The notes: generated by a model not told the origin, from the letters alone. Shown: positions 17,530 to 26,724, numbered from the stretch's first letter. The stretch: DNA of 64,000 nucleotides from Methylovirgula sp. 4M-Z18 (GCF_037890675.1 NZ_CP149574.1:3386874-3450873), one strand, 5' to 3'. Numbers and translations: made by a program.

Positions 17530-19077
17530 ATGTCGGCTCGTGACGTTCTCCTGATTATCGGGAACGACATGCACAAACCTTCGCCGCACCAGACACTTCT
17601 TCTCGGCGAAGAGCCAATTTCCATTGAAACGCTGCGCCAAGTCGCACGCGACCGCCGCCGCATCACCCTCTCGCATCGTCTCGAGCGGCGCCTGCAGCAA
17701 GCACGTGCGGTGGTCGATCGCCATGTGGAGCAGAACAAGCCGGTTTACGGCCTGACTACCGGCCTCGGCGCGACCGCCGATACGCGTCTCAGCCAAGAGG
17801 ACATGATCGCCTATCAATATCGCGCCATTCCGGCCCGTGCAGTCGGCGTCGGCCCGCGCCTGCCCACCGATGCGGTCCGCGCCATGATGTTCGCGCGTCT
17901 TGCCGGCCTCGCGGCGGGCGGATCGGGTGGATCCTATACGCTCGCGGAGGCTTTGGCCGGCGCGCTGAATGCCGGTTTCCACCCCATCGTCCCGTCGATC
18001 GGCTCGATCGGTGCGGGCGATCTTGCGCCACTCGCCCATATGGGCCTGGCCATGATCGGTCAGGGCGAGGCGGAATGGGGCGGCCAGATCCTGCCGGCGG
18101 TGGAGGCGCTGCAGCGCGCCGGCCTGCAGCCGGTCGATCTGCGGCACAAGGACGGTCACGTCCTGATCGTCGCCAACAGCCTGTCGGTCGGCCGCGGCGC
18201 GCTGGCGGCCCATGACATCGACGACATGCTCAATATTTTCAATCTCGCCTGGGCGATGAGTATGGAAGCGTTCCGCGGCAATGTCAGCCCGATCGACGCA
18301 CGCGCCTGCGCCGCTCGCCCGGCGCCGGGACAGGAAAATGAAGCCGCGCGCCTGCGCGCGCTGCTGCACGGCTCGGCCTTATTTACCGTCGGCGAGGCAC
18401 GGCGCCTGCAAGACCCGCTCAGCTTTCGCTGCGCGGCACCGGTGCATGGCGCGGCGCGCTCCGCCCTCGACCTCGTGCGCGAGGCGATCGAGATCGAGCT
18501 GACCCATTCCGCCGACAATCCCATCGTCCTCACCGAGGCGGAGGCCATTCTCTCGAACGGCAATTTCGACATGACCGCCCTCTCGCTGCGGTTCGAAATG
18601 CTGGGCCAGGCACTCGCCCATGTCGGCACTCTGTCGGCGCGCCGCGCGAACAAGCTCATGGCGGCGAATTTCTCCGGCCTGCCACGTTTTCTCTCGCCGC
18701 TCGGTGCGTCCTGGCAGGGATTTCAGACCGTGCAGAAAACCATCTCGGCCTTGGAAAGCGATGTGCGCCAGCGCGCGCAGCCCGTGCCGCTCACTCTGCT
18801 GCCAGTCTCCGACAGCGTCGAGGACCATGCCGCCAACACGCCGGCGAGCGTCGCCAAAACGCACGAGATGGTCGAGCGTCTTGCCTACCTTGCCGCCATC
18901 GAGATGATCGTCGCGGCCCAGGCGATCGATATGCGTAAGCTCGACAAACTCGGCGAAGGCGCCGAACGCGGCTATCGGACCATTCGCCGCCATGTCGCGT
19001 TTCTGGAAGAGGATCGCGCGCTCGGGCCGGCTTTCGACGCGGTCGCGCAAGCGATTTTCGACGGCGCATTCGCTTAA
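17530..19077 (+). CDS. Aromatic amino acid ammonia-lyase (HutH/PAL) homologue lacking the MIO serine
   Basis: 515 aa, normal length for histidine ammonia-lyase-type enzymes. Family features are PVYGLTTGLGA (catalytic Tyr73 region), a GDLAPLAHMG segment, and SADNPIV with QDPLSFRCAAPVHGA further on. The Ala-Ser-Gly triad that cyclises to the electrophilic MIO prosthetic group reads Gly161-Ala162-Gly163 (codons GGT GCG GGC at 18010-18018). The essential Ser is therefore absent. It is probably not a conventional lyase: it may have another chemistry, another substrate, or no ammonia-lyase activity. It lies 23 bp upstream of an enolase-superfamily gene. A second ATG at 17569 is an alternative start. 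Confidence 0.8.
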   Translation: MSARDVLLIIGNDMHKPSPHQTLLLGEEPISIETLRQVARDRRRITLSHRLERRLQQARAVVDRHVEQNKPVYGLTTGLGATADTRLSQEDMIAYQYRAIPARAVGVGPRLPTDAVRAMMFARLAGLAAGGSGGSYTLAEALAGALNAGFHPIVPSIGSIGAGDLAPLAHMGLAMIGQGEAEWGGQILPAVEALQRAGLQPVDLRHKDGHVLIVANSLSVGRGALAAHDIDDMLNIFNLAWAMSMEAFRGNVSPIDARACAARPAPGQENEAARLRALLHGSALFTVGEARRLQDPLSFRCAAPVHGAARSALDLVREAIEIELTHSADNPIVLTEAEAILSNGNFDMTALSLRFEMLGQALAHVGTLSARRANKLMAANFSGLPRFLSPLGASWQGFQTVQKTISALESDVRQRAQPVPLTLLPVSDSVEDHAANTPASVAKTHEMVERLAYLAAIEMIVAAQAIDMRKLDKLGEGAERGYRTIRRHVAFLEEDRALGPAFDAVAQAIFDGAFA

Positions 19078-19100
19078 GCAAACGTCAAACGGGGAGTTGC

Positions 19101-20282
19101 ATGAAAATCACCGCCATCCGCGCCACGCCGATCAATCTCCCCATCGAAGCCCCCTATTGGTGGTCGTTCGGCTGGCTGTTCGGCTCCTCGCGCTGCGTCG
19201 TCGAGGTCGAAACGGATGAGGGCCTCACCGGCCTTGGCGAGGCGGCAAGCTGGACCGCTTGTGCCATCGTCGACAAATTGAGCCCGCGCCTCATCGGCCG
19301 CGATCCACTCGACATCAACGGCGCGGAACTCGTCTGCCTGCCGAGCTGGCGCGGCGTCTCCTCCACCATCGACTTCGCCACGATCCGCGCCTTTGCCGCC
19401 ATTGAGACCGCGCTGTGGGACATCAAGGGCAAGGCGTTCAACCAGCCGCTGTATCAGCTCTTCGGCGGCGCGGTGCGCAAGGAGATCGGCTTCACCGATT
19501 ATTTCGGCTTCCGCCTGAAGCACAACGGCAAGGGCGGCGAGCTGACGCCGGAGGCGGTGGTCGATTATTGCTTGTCGCTAAAGGAGAACCACGGCACGAC
19601 CTGGTTCGAAGGCAAGTTCTGCACCCGCGACATCAATCCGAGCGTCGAGATGTTCCGCCAATTGCGCGACGCGCTCGGACCGGATGCGATGCTGCGCATG
19701 GATTCCAACATGGCCTATTCGGTCACCGAGGCCAAACGCATCGCCGCGCGCATCGAGGACCTCGACATCCGCAATTGGGAAGAGCCGTGCGCGACCTTCG
19801 AAGAGATGGCGGAGTTGCGGCGCTTCACGGCCATCCCGTTCTCGGGCCATAATGTCGATATTCGCCGCGCCGTCGAGCTCGGCGTGCCGGATGCCCTGTG
19901 CACCGACGTCAATGCCCATGGCGGCATCGGCCGCACCTTGCGCTTCATCGGCGCCTGCGAGGCGATGGGCAAGGACTTCTGGTGCTACAGCGCCAATTGC
20001 GGCATCGGCAGCGCCATCTATCTGCATCTCGCCGCGGCGCATCAATGGATGCGCGAGCCGAGCCAGAGCCTGTTCCGCATGCAGCCGTTCGACGTCGTGG
20101 AGGACGGCCCCTTCCTGCCGAAGAACAACCACGTGCGCGTGCCGGAAGGCCCGGGCCTCGGCGTCACCCTGTCGAAGGACCGGCTCGCCTATTGCCACAA
20201 GCTCTTTACCGACAACGGCCCGCTCGACCAGCATTACGATCCGGAAGAGCCGGGCGTATACAAGCGCTTGCCGTTGCGCTGA
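19101..20282 (+). CDS. Mandelate racemase/muconate lactonizing enzyme (enolase superfamily) protein
   Basis: 393 aa. N-terminal capping domain (to ~130), then a TIM barrel. Probable Mg2+ ligands are D201 (RMDSNMAY), E227 (NWEEPC) and D269 (CTDVNAHGG); K172 (EGKFC) is in the usual general-base position. Dehydratases of sugar acids and related hydroxy acids are common in this branch, but the substrate cannot be fixed. The GGGGAG ribosome site and 23-bp gap to the lyase-like gene suggest one operon and possibly one pathway. Confidence 0.85.
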   Translation: MKITAIRATPINLPIEAPYWWSFGWLFGSSRCVVEVETDEGLTGLGEAASWTACAIVDKLSPRLIGRDPLDINGAELVCLPSWRGVSSTIDFATIRAFAAIETALWDIKGKAFNQPLYQLFGGAVRKEIGFTDYFGFRLKHNGKGGELTPEAVVDYCLSLKENHGTTWFEGKFCTRDINPSVEMFRQLRDALGPDAMLRMDSNMAYSVTEAKRIAARIEDLDIRNWEEPCATFEEMAELRRFTAIPFSGHNVDIRRAVELGVPDALCTDVNAHGGIGRTLRFIGACEAMGKDFWCYSANCGIGSAIYLHLAAAHQWMREPSQSLFRMQPFDVVEDGPFLPKNNHVRVPEGPGLGVTLSKDRLAYCHKLFTDNGPLDQHYDPEEPGVYKRLPLR

Positions 20283-20430
20283 GGACGGGCGAACGGCCGG
20301 CTGCCGCCGCGACGGCGAGTTTGCCCCCGCAAACCGTGGGGCGGGTCCGCTTGTTTTCACGCTCGCGCCGCCTACATCAACGGAGCGCTCCCATTCGCTC
20401 CGGCCGTCGCGATGACTTTTCCGCAGGCCC

Positions 20431-22677
20431 ATGGTAGATTCTCTCATGGTTTTGCACCGGTTGCCCCTTCGCTCTTTCCTCTGCGGCCTGACCCTTGCCG
20501 CCTGCCTCCTTTTGCCCGAGACGGATCCGGCCCGGGCCGCCGACAAGAATGACGTGACGCTCATCCTGCGCGGCGATGAATCGCCCGACACGATGCAAAA
20601 GGTGATGAGCGCGGCGGAGAAGGCGGGCAAGCCCGTGACCGTCAAGCTCAGCTCGCCGGACGAGAAAAAGTCCGACGGCGCATCCGTCGCCGATGCACCG
20701 CCACCGGCCAGCACCCTCGATCTGGTGGTCAACAACGTGGTCGACGGATTCGATGCGGGCAACCGCGCGATCCCCGCCGTCGTCGAATTTCCGGAGGACT
20801 GGCGCCGGGCCTGGGCCGAGGTGCGCAACGGCCAGCAAGGGCCATCCGCATTTTTGCGTCTGTTTGGCGTTTTTGCATTCGGCCTTCTCGCCGCTTTGCT
20901 GGCGCACGCAATGACCCGTCACTGGGTGGCGATCCACCGGGTGCCGGTCGACTCGAGCCCGTCCCGTCGCTTTCTGGCGAGCGCCGCAGTTTTGCTCCGC
21001 GATACATTCTTGCTCGTCGCGCTTCTCACCGCCACGCGCGCCGGCATCCGGTATTTCCTGCCCGAGGACGACCTTGTGCACGAAATTGCCCACCGCGCCA
21101 GCATCGCGGTTGGCGGCATCGGAGCCTATATGATCGTGGGCCGGTTTCTGCTCGCGCCCAATGAAAAGCCGCGCCGTCTCTTGCCGCTGCCGCGCGACGA
21201 ATTTCATTACAAGCTGCTGCTCGGCTATGGCACGCTCGGCCCCGTCTTCCTCGGCATTATCGCTGTCCTCGATTCGATCACCACCAACCGCGATGCCGTG
21301 TCCGGCGTATTCACCATCGGGAGCGCGCTGATCACGCTCTATAAGCTCGTCTGGTTCTGGCTCGGGCGACATGATTTCCAGCAATTGGTGCTGAGCGGCG
21401 TGCGCGTCGCGGGTGAGCGGCCGGGCCTCGTTCACCGCATCCTCGCCTTCCTGACACCCTACTTGCTCATGGCGAGTGCGATCTGCATCTGGATCATCGG
21501 ACGCGCCGGCGCCATCATGGCGGACGGCGATGCCTGGGGCCATGCGGCGGGCCTCACGCAGTGGATGGTGATCTCCTTACCGATCTGCGCGTATGGCGCC
21601 GGGGCCGTGACGTGCTGCTTCCTGCACCACAGGCTCAAGGACAATGACAACTCGTCGCCGCTGCTGATCGCCACGGCCGACACATTGCGCAGCCTGTCGA
21701 CCGGCATCGTCTGGATTCTCGGCATCATCCTTCTGATCTGGGTGTGGGGCAATCTGCTGATCGATATCAACGCGTCGATGCAGAATGGCTCGATCCGCCA
21801 GGCCATTGCGGTCGTCACCGTAGCGTTCTGCGGCTGGATGGCGTGGCGCTTCCTGAAAAACCTCTTCGCCGCCATCACGCCTCCGCCGATGGCGACCGTG
21901 CCGGTGCCCACAGCCGAGGACGACGCGCCGCATGAGGAATATGTGCCCTCGCGGCTCGCCACCATTCTGCCGGCGCTGCGCGGCGTGGTGCTCGCCTGCG
22001 TCGTCGGCCCGACATTTTTGATCTGCCTGTCGAAATTGGGTGTCGATATCAGCCCGCTGATCGCCGGCTTCGGCATTATGGGCCTCGCGGTTTCGTTCGG
22101 CTCGCAGGCGCTGGTCCGCGACATCGTGTCCGGCTTCTTTTTCATCATGGAAGATGCGTTCCGGGTCGGCGAATATGTGGACACCGGCAAATTGAAGGGT
22201 ACGGTCGAAAAAATCTCGCTGCGCTCGATGCAATTGCGCCACCAATCCGGCCTCGTGCACGTGATCCCCTTCGGCCAGCTCACCTCCGTCACCAATGCGA
22301 GCCGCGACTGGGCGACGGTGAAATTCAATCTGCGCCTCGACCATTCGGCCGATATCGAGAAGGCGCGCAAGACGATCAAGCGGATCGGCACCGCCATGCT
22401 GGACGATCCGGAATTCGGCAAGGACATTATCGCGCCCCTCAAAATGCAAGGGGTGAACGAAATTTCCGAAAACGCCATCGTCGTGCGGCTGAAATTCACG
22501 GCGAAGCCCGAATATGCCTCAGCGGTCCAGCGGCTCGCGCTGCGGCGCGTGCACGACGGTTTGATCGAGGCGGGCGTGCCGTTTGCCTCGAACCAGGTGA
22601 CGGTGCGCGGCAGCGACAATGCGAGCGCCGCGGCCGCCTATGCCGGCCAAGCGGCGTTAAGGCCTGCGGCAGAATGA
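20431..22677 (+). CDS. Large mechanosensitive channel, MscS family
   Basis: 748 aa. An N-terminal signal peptide (residues ~1-36, ending near DPARA) leads to a periplasmic stretch of about 100 residues, then roughly ten membrane segments. The C-terminal MscS core starts near residue 530 (GVDISPLIAGFGIMGLAVSFGSQALVRDIVSG), with the beta domain IMEDAFRVGEYVDTG following. It resembles the MscK/YbdG-type large channels rather than minimal MscS. Role: release of solutes on osmotic downshock. It ends just before a strong terminator. Confidence 0.88.
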   Translation: MVDSLMVLHRLPLRSFLCGLTLAACLLLPETDPARAADKNDVTLILRGDESPDTMQKVMSAAEKAGKPVTVKLSSPDEKKSDGASVADAPPPASTLDLVVNNVVDGFDAGNRAIPAVVEFPEDWRRAWAEVRNGQQGPSAFLRLFGVFAFGLLAALLAHAMTRHWVAIHRVPVDSSPSRRFLASAAVLLRDTFLLVALLTATRAGIRYFLPEDDLVHEIAHRASIAVGGIGAYMIVGRFLLAPNEKPRRLLPLPRDEFHYKLLLGYGTLGPVFLGIIAVLDSITTNRDAVSGVFTIGSALITLYKLVWFWLGRHDFQQLVLSGVRVAGERPGLVHRILAFLTPYLLMASAICIWIIGRAGAIMADGDAWGHAAGLTQWMVISLPICAYGAGAVTCCFLHHRLKDNDNSSPLLIATADTLRSLSTGIVWILGIILLIWVWGNLLIDINASMQNGSIRQAIAVVTVAFCGWMAWRFLKNLFAAITPPPMATVPVPTAEDDAPHEEYVPSRLATILPALRGVVLACVVGPTFLICLSKLGVDISPLIAGFGIMGLAVSFGSQALVRDIVSGFFFIMEDAFRVGEYVDTGKLKGTVEKISLRSMQLRHQSGLVHVIPFGQLTSVTNASRDWATVKFNLRLDHSADIEKARKTIKRIGTAMLDDPEFGKDIIAPLKMQGVNEISENAIVVRLKFTAKPEYASAVQRLALRRVHDGLIEAGVPFASNQVTVRGSDNASAAAAYAGQAALRPAAE

Positions 22678-22681
22678 CAAA

Positions 22682-22709
22682 GGCCGGGCGCGAAGCCCGG
22701 CCGTTTTTT
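22682..22709 (+). terminator. Rho-independent terminator after the mscS-type gene
   Basis: An 8-bp GC-only stem (GGCCGGGC / GCCCGGCC) with a GCGAA loop, then G and six Ts. It lies 5 bp after the channel stop codon and before the convergent small-protein gene. Confidence 0.85.
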
Positions 22710-22717
22710 GAAGCTGC

Positions 22718-22945
22718 TCACCAGGTGCAGATCCGGCGCGGACCCCAATAGGTGAAGCGGATCCAGCAATGCCGGACATGATAATAGCCGACAAAACCCG
22801 GGCCCCAGCCATAATGCCAGTGGTGATAGCCCCAACCGGGGCCGTGCCACCAGGCGGCGGCCGGGGTCGTCGAGGCGGTGACGCCAGCGGTCAAGCTTGC
22901 CGCAGCGACCGCGGCGAGAACCAATTTGCGGATGGACGAAGTCAT
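22718..22945 (-). CDS. Small exported Trp/Gly/His-rich protein
   Basis: 75 aa. The start at 22945 is supported by AGGAG nine bases upstream and by an immediate signal peptide (residues 1-31, ending TTPAAA). The mature 44 residues are rich in Trp, Gly, His and Tyr and end in CWIRFTYWGPRRICTW, with two cysteines spaced for a disulfide. A paralogue at 43654-43926 shares this C-terminal motif. Such proteins are common in Rhizobiales and often annotated as hypothetical or sulfur-globule-like; function unknown. Confidence 0.7.
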   Translation of the reverse strand: MTSSIRKLVLAAVAAASLTAGVTASTTPAAAWWHGPGWGYHHWHYGWGPGFVGYYHVRHCWIRFTYWGPRRICTW

Positions 22946-23253
22946 GACGATGCTCCTGTGCTGATCGCCAGAGGGCGATAGGGCAAACTCGCATAGGCTT
23001 CGACGCGACGATGTGCGGGGTCGCACGTTGTTCAAAACGGCTCTGCTGCAACTGCAAACGCATCCTGTGCAGCGCAACATAATCGCCGCGCCGCGCGTAC
23101 ACAAAAGCGATCTGAGGCGAAAAGTGCTGCGGACGATACACGTTTTCCCATAAAAATAAGCATTTTTGGGACTTTTCGCTTGTCATGATTCACGCTAGAG
23201 CTTGATTCATTGTATTATCTGCGTGCTCTTGATTCGTAAAAGGAACCTTTTTC

Positions 23254-23640
23254 ATGTGCGCTAAGAAAGTTGCTGCCCCAGCAAAGAAACCTGCCAAAGC
23301 GGCGACGAAGGCCGCTCCTGCCGCTAAGGCCGCGGCCACCAAGACCGCGAAAGCCGCATCGCCCACGACGGTGACGCTGAAGCACATCGCGGCAAAGATC
23401 GCCGAGAACCACGAAATGCCGAAGAAGCATGCGGAAGGCATTCTCGCCGAGACGGTCGAGATCGTGGTGAAGTCGCTGAAGAAGGGCGAACGCATCCGCA
23501 TCTCGGGCCTTGGCATCCTGCAGGTCAAGAAGCGCGCCGCCCGCATGGGCCGGAACCCGGCAACCGGCGAAGCCGTCAAGATCAAGGCCAGCAAGAAGGT
23601 CGCGTTCCGCGCAGCGAAAGAGCTCAAGGAAGCCGTTTAA
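23254..23640 (+). CDS. HU-family DNA-binding protein with Lys/Ala-rich N-terminal tail
   Basis: 128 aa. Residues ~1-40 are a basic low-complexity tail of AKK/KAA/PAK repeats like histone H1. Residues ~41-128 form an HU/IHF fold with ISGLGILQVKKRAARMGRNPATGE matching the DNA-bending arm. It probably compacts the nucleoid, with the tail giving extra sequence-independent DNA contacts. AAAGGA lies about ten bases before the ATG. A strong terminator follows, so it is monocistronic. Confidence 0.9.
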   Translation: MCAKKVAAPAKKPAKAATKAAPAAKAAATKTAKAASPTTVTLKHIAAKIAENHEMPKKHAEGILAETVEIVVKSLKKGERIRISGLGILQVKKRAARMGRNPATGEAVKIKASKKVAFRAAKELKEAV

Positions 23641-23661
23641 GCCGCTCCGATAGGATTTTGA

Positions 23662-23696
23662 AAGCCGCCTTGATCTTTCCTCAAGGCGGCTTTTTT
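23662..23696 (+). terminator. Rho-independent terminator of the HU gene
   Basis: A 12-bp stem (AAGCCGCCTTGA / TCAAGGCGGCTT) with a 7-base loop, followed by a run of Ts, 21 bp after the HU stop codon. Confidence 0.9.
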
Positions 23697-23740
23697 GTTT
23701 CTGGCGACAATGGTCGCAAGCTTTGAGCCACAATGATCGT

Positions 23741-23904
23741 GCGCGCCCTTCTCCCATCGGGAGAAGGTGGCCGACGAAGTCGGTCGGATGAGGGGACGCA
23801 GAATCATCATTGGCCGAAATCTTGCGGTGGCTACTCTCGCGAGAAAGCCCCCTCATCCGTCTTGCTTCGCAAGCCACCTTCTCCCTCTGGGAGAAGGACG
23901 CGCA
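23741..23904. repeat. Palindromic dispersed repeat element, copy 2 (forward)
   Basis: Same family as 3732-3898. The left end has GCGCGCCCTTCTCCC-ATC-GGGAGAAGG and the right end CCTTCTCCCTCTGGGAGAAGG and ACGCGC, with an asymmetric core containing ATCATTGGC and CTACTCTCGCGAG. It lies between the HU terminator and the stop codon of the convergent UDP-sugar dehydrogenase, 8 bp from the latter. Confidence 0.85.
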
Positions 23905-23912
23905 CAGTCGGC

Positions 23913-25283
23913 CTACGCGGCCACGATTTTCTCGCTTCTCACACCGGCCTTGCGCGTCGCGTTGCGCGTATCGACCACCAGTTTCGCCGCATCCACGAGC
24001 GCCGGCCAATCGATCCGGTCGTGGTCGGTCACGATCATCACCGCATCATAGGCCGCGACGTTCTGCGCGCTGAGCGCCACCGAGCGCAGGCCCGCGAGCT
24101 TGCCATGTTCTCGCGTCATCGGGATTTCCGGCACATGCGGGTCGTGAAAATCGACCCTGGCACCGCGCTCCTGCAGCATCTCGATGATGGTCAGCGCCGG
24201 GCTCTCGCGAATGTCGGAAATGTTTTTCTTATAGGCCGCACCGACGATCAGGATCGCAGCGCGCGACAGCGCGAGGCCCATGCGGCGGTCGAGCGCTTCG
24301 GCGAGGCGGTCGATGACCCAGCGCGGCATGTCGGAATTGATCTCGCCGGCAAGTTCGATGAAGCGCGTGTTGAGCCCATGCGCCCGCGCCTTCCACGACA
24401 GGTAGAACGGATCGATCGGGATGCAATGGCCGCCGAGCCCCGGGCCCGGATAGAACGGCATGAAGCCGAAGGGCTTGGTCTTCGCCGCATCGATCACTTC
24501 GAACACGTCAATGCCCATGTGGTGATAGATCACCTTCAGCTCGTTGACCAAGGCGATGTTGACGGCGCGGAAAATGTTCTCGGTGATTTTAACCGCCTCG
24601 GCGGTTGCGGTCGACGACACCGGCACCACATGGTCGACGAAAGCCGCGTAAAGCATCTGCGCAAGCGCGAGCGCTTCCGGTCCGTCGCCGCCGACGATCT
24701 TCGGGATCGACCGGGTCGAGAAGGAGGCATTGCCCGGGTCCTCGCGTTCCGGCGAAAAGGCAAGATAGAAATCGCGCCCCGATTGCAGGCCGCCTTGCTC
24801 CAGAATTGGCCGGCACACGTCGCTCGTCGTGCCGGGATAGGTGGTCGATTCGAGCACGATGAGCTGGCCGGGCCGGAGCGTGCCGGCAATCGCCTCGATC
24901 GTCTGCACCACATAATGCAAGTCGGGCTCGCGATGGCGCCCGAGCGGCGTCGGCACGCAGATGATGATCGCGTCCGCCTCGCCGAGCCTGGCGAAATCGC
25001 CGCTGGCCTCGAACAGGCCGGCGGCGCGCGCGGCCGCGATTTTGGCGGCTGGAATATGCTCGAGCGGTGTCCGGCCGCCGTTCAGCTCGGCCACGCGATC
25101 GGGGTTGATGTCGAAGCCGATGACCCGGAACCCTTGAGTCACGGCCGCGAGCATGAGCGGCAGGCCGACATAGCCCAATCCGATCACGGCTATCTTTGCC
25201 TGGCGTGTCTCGATTTTGGAAAAAAGCACGCTATTTTGTGCGGAGACCTGCGACACGACCCGTTCCTTTTCTAACCCGCTCAA
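23913..25283 (-). CDS. Nucleotide-sugar dehydrogenase (UDP-GlcNAc/UDP-glucose 6-dehydrogenase type)
   Basis: 456 aa. NAD-dependent oxidation of a UDP-sugar to the uronate, supplying acidic sugars for surface polysaccharide. The N-terminal Rossmann motif is VIGLGYVGLPL. The catalytic-region GHCIPIDP has its nucleophilic Cys, in GFMPFYPGPGLGGHCIPIDP (~260-280). VGAAYKKNISDIRESPA lies in the UDP-binding domain. The FYPGPG-type context is more like WbpA/WecC (UDP-HexNAc) than Ugd. It faces away from the glycosyltransferase cluster that probably uses its product. Confidence 0.92.
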   Translation of the reverse strand: MSGLEKERVVSQVSAQNSVLFSKIETRQAKIAVIGLGYVGLPLMLAAVTQGFRVIGFDINPDRVAELNGGRTPLEHIPAAKIAAARAAGLFEASGDFARLGEADAIIICVPTPLGRHREPDLHYVVQTIEAIAGTLRPGQLIVLESTTYPGTTSDVCRPILEQGGLQSGRDFYLAFSPEREDPGNASFSTRSIPKIVGGDGPEALALAQMLYAAFVDHVVPVSSTATAEAVKITENIFRAVNIALVNELKVIYHHMGIDVFEVIDAAKTKPFGFMPFYPGPGLGGHCIPIDPFYLSWKARAHGLNTRFIELAGEINSDMPRWVIDRLAEALDRRMGLALSRAAILIVGAAYKKNISDIRESPALTIIEMLQERGARVDFHDPHVPEIPMTREHGKLAGLRSVALSAQNVAAYDAVMIVTDHDRIDWPALVDAAKLVVDTRNATRKAGVRSEKIVAA

Positions 25284-25357
25284 AGATAGGACCTATCTAT
25301 AAGTCGCGGCGCGCGCTGGCAAATTTCCAAAGCAGCGGGAGGTTGTGATACCACGAC

Positions 25358-25372
25358 CTTGCCCATGGCAAG
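25358..25372. promoter_or_regulatory. Palindrome in the divergent polysaccharide promoter region
   Basis: CTTGCC-CAT-GGCAAG, a perfect dyad with 3-bp spacer, in the 130-bp spacer between the UDP-sugar dehydrogenase and the first glycosyltransferase. It may let one regulator control both directions. Evidence is symmetry and position only. Confidence 0.4.
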
Positions 25373-25413
25373 TGTCATAAATCCGGTTTATTGTAGCGGA
25401 CAGAGTTTAATCG

Positions 25414-26715
25414 ATGAATGGCATGATGCGCTGGGTCAACGAGCAGCCCGACTTTTCTTTTCCGGCTGCAGATGGGTCTTTGGTGGACGATACGGCGCAC
25501 TCGCAGGAGCGTGGCGCGAGCGTCGGCACGCGGGTCAACCGACTCGATGATATCCGCATCCTGATGTACAGCCACGACACGTTCGGCCTCGGGCATTTGC
25601 GCCGGTGCCGTACCATCGCCCATGCCCTGGTCGAGCGGTTCAAGGGCATTCATGTTCTGATTATATCGGGTTCGCAGATCGCCGGCGCCTTCGACTTTCG
25701 CGCCCGGGTCGATTTCGTCAAAGTCCCCAGCGTCATCAAGCTGTACAATGGCGAATATGCGTCCATCGTCGACCACATCGACATTCAGGAGACGCTGACC
25801 TTACGCAAATCGATGATCCTGAACGCGGCGAAAAGCTATCGGCCGCAAATCCTGATCGTCGACAAGGAGCCGATGGGCGTGCATGGCGAGCTCGAGCCGA
25901 CCCTGAGCTATCTGAAGCAGCAGGGCACGACCCTGGTGCTCGGCCTGCGCGAGGTGATGGACGCGCCGCATCTTCTGCGCCAGGAATGGGCGAAGCGCGA
26001 CATGCTCGCCAAAATCGACCATTTCTTCGACGACATCTGGATCTACGGTCCGGAAAACTTCTGGAATCCGCTGACCGGCCTCGACCTGCCGGCCTCATGG
26101 CAAAAGCGCATGTATTGGACGGGGTATTTGCGGCGCAACCTGCCGACCGCGCCCCGCACCTCGCTCGGCGCGGGCATACCGCCAGATGCGCTGCTGCTCA
26201 CGGTCGGCGGGGGCGGCGACGGCGCCCAGATGATGCGCCAGGTCCTGAGCGCCTATGAGCACGACCGCAGCTTGCAGCAGCCCGCTATCCTGGCGCTCGG
26301 GCCGTTCATGAACAATGATGAGCGCGAAGAGATCAAGCACCGCGCCTCGGCGCTGCCGCATGTGTATTTCATCGATTTCGACAACAATTTCGAAACGGTG
26401 ATCGAGGATTCCGCTGCCGTCGTCAGCATGGGCGGCTACAATACGTTCTGCGAAATCATCTCGCTCGACAAGCGTGCGCTGCTCGTCCCGCGCGTCACGC
26501 CGCGCGAGGAGCAGCTCATCCGCTCGCGCCGGGCGGCGGAGCTTGGCCTCGTCGACATGATCCATCCCGACGACGCAGACAATGCCGGCCTCATGGCCGC
26601 AGCCCTGCATCGCCTCGCCACGCGCCCCCTGCCCTCCACCTGCGGCGCCGACGCCATGCTGAACGGCCTGGAGCGCATTTGCGACTGGCTGCAAATGCGC
26701 GTGCAGCAGTTTTAA
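25414..26715 (+). CDS. MurG-like glycosyltransferase
   Basis: 433 aa. The glycine-rich donor/acceptor loop TFGLGHLRRCRTIAHAL is near residues 55-71 and a GT-B C-terminal half follows, with GGGGDGAQMM and SMGGYNTFCEI. The pattern is that of MurG/GT28-type enzymes, but the sequence is not MurG itself. The first ~45 residues precede the fold and may be dispensable; in-frame ATGs at 25423 and 25426 are other possible starts. It is first in a four-gene run with tight spacing. A homologous enzyme is encoded at 28598-29725. Confidence 0.8.
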   Translation: MNGMMRWVNEQPDFSFPAADGSLVDDTAHSQERGASVGTRVNRLDDIRILMYSHDTFGLGHLRRCRTIAHALVERFKGIHVLIISGSQIAGAFDFRARVDFVKVPSVIKLYNGEYASIVDHIDIQETLTLRKSMILNAAKSYRPQILIVDKEPMGVHGELEPTLSYLKQQGTTLVLGLREVMDAPHLLRQEWAKRDMLAKIDHFFDDIWIYGPENFWNPLTGLDLPASWQKRMYWTGYLRRNLPTAPRTSLGAGIPPDALLLTVGGGGDGAQMMRQVLSAYEHDRSLQQPAILALGPFMNNDEREEIKHRASALPHVYFIDFDNNFETVIEDSAAVVSMGGYNTFCEIISLDKRALLVPRVTPREEQLIRSRRAAELGLVDMIHPDDADNAGLMAAALHRLATRPLPSTCGADAMLNGLERICDWLQMRVQQF

Positions 26716-26724
26716 AAATTTTCG

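Noticed and set aside
17530-17568. Treating the lyase homologue as a plain hutH histidine ammonia-lyase
   Set aside because: The MIO triad Ser is missing, and no other hut genes flank it, so the specific name was not given.
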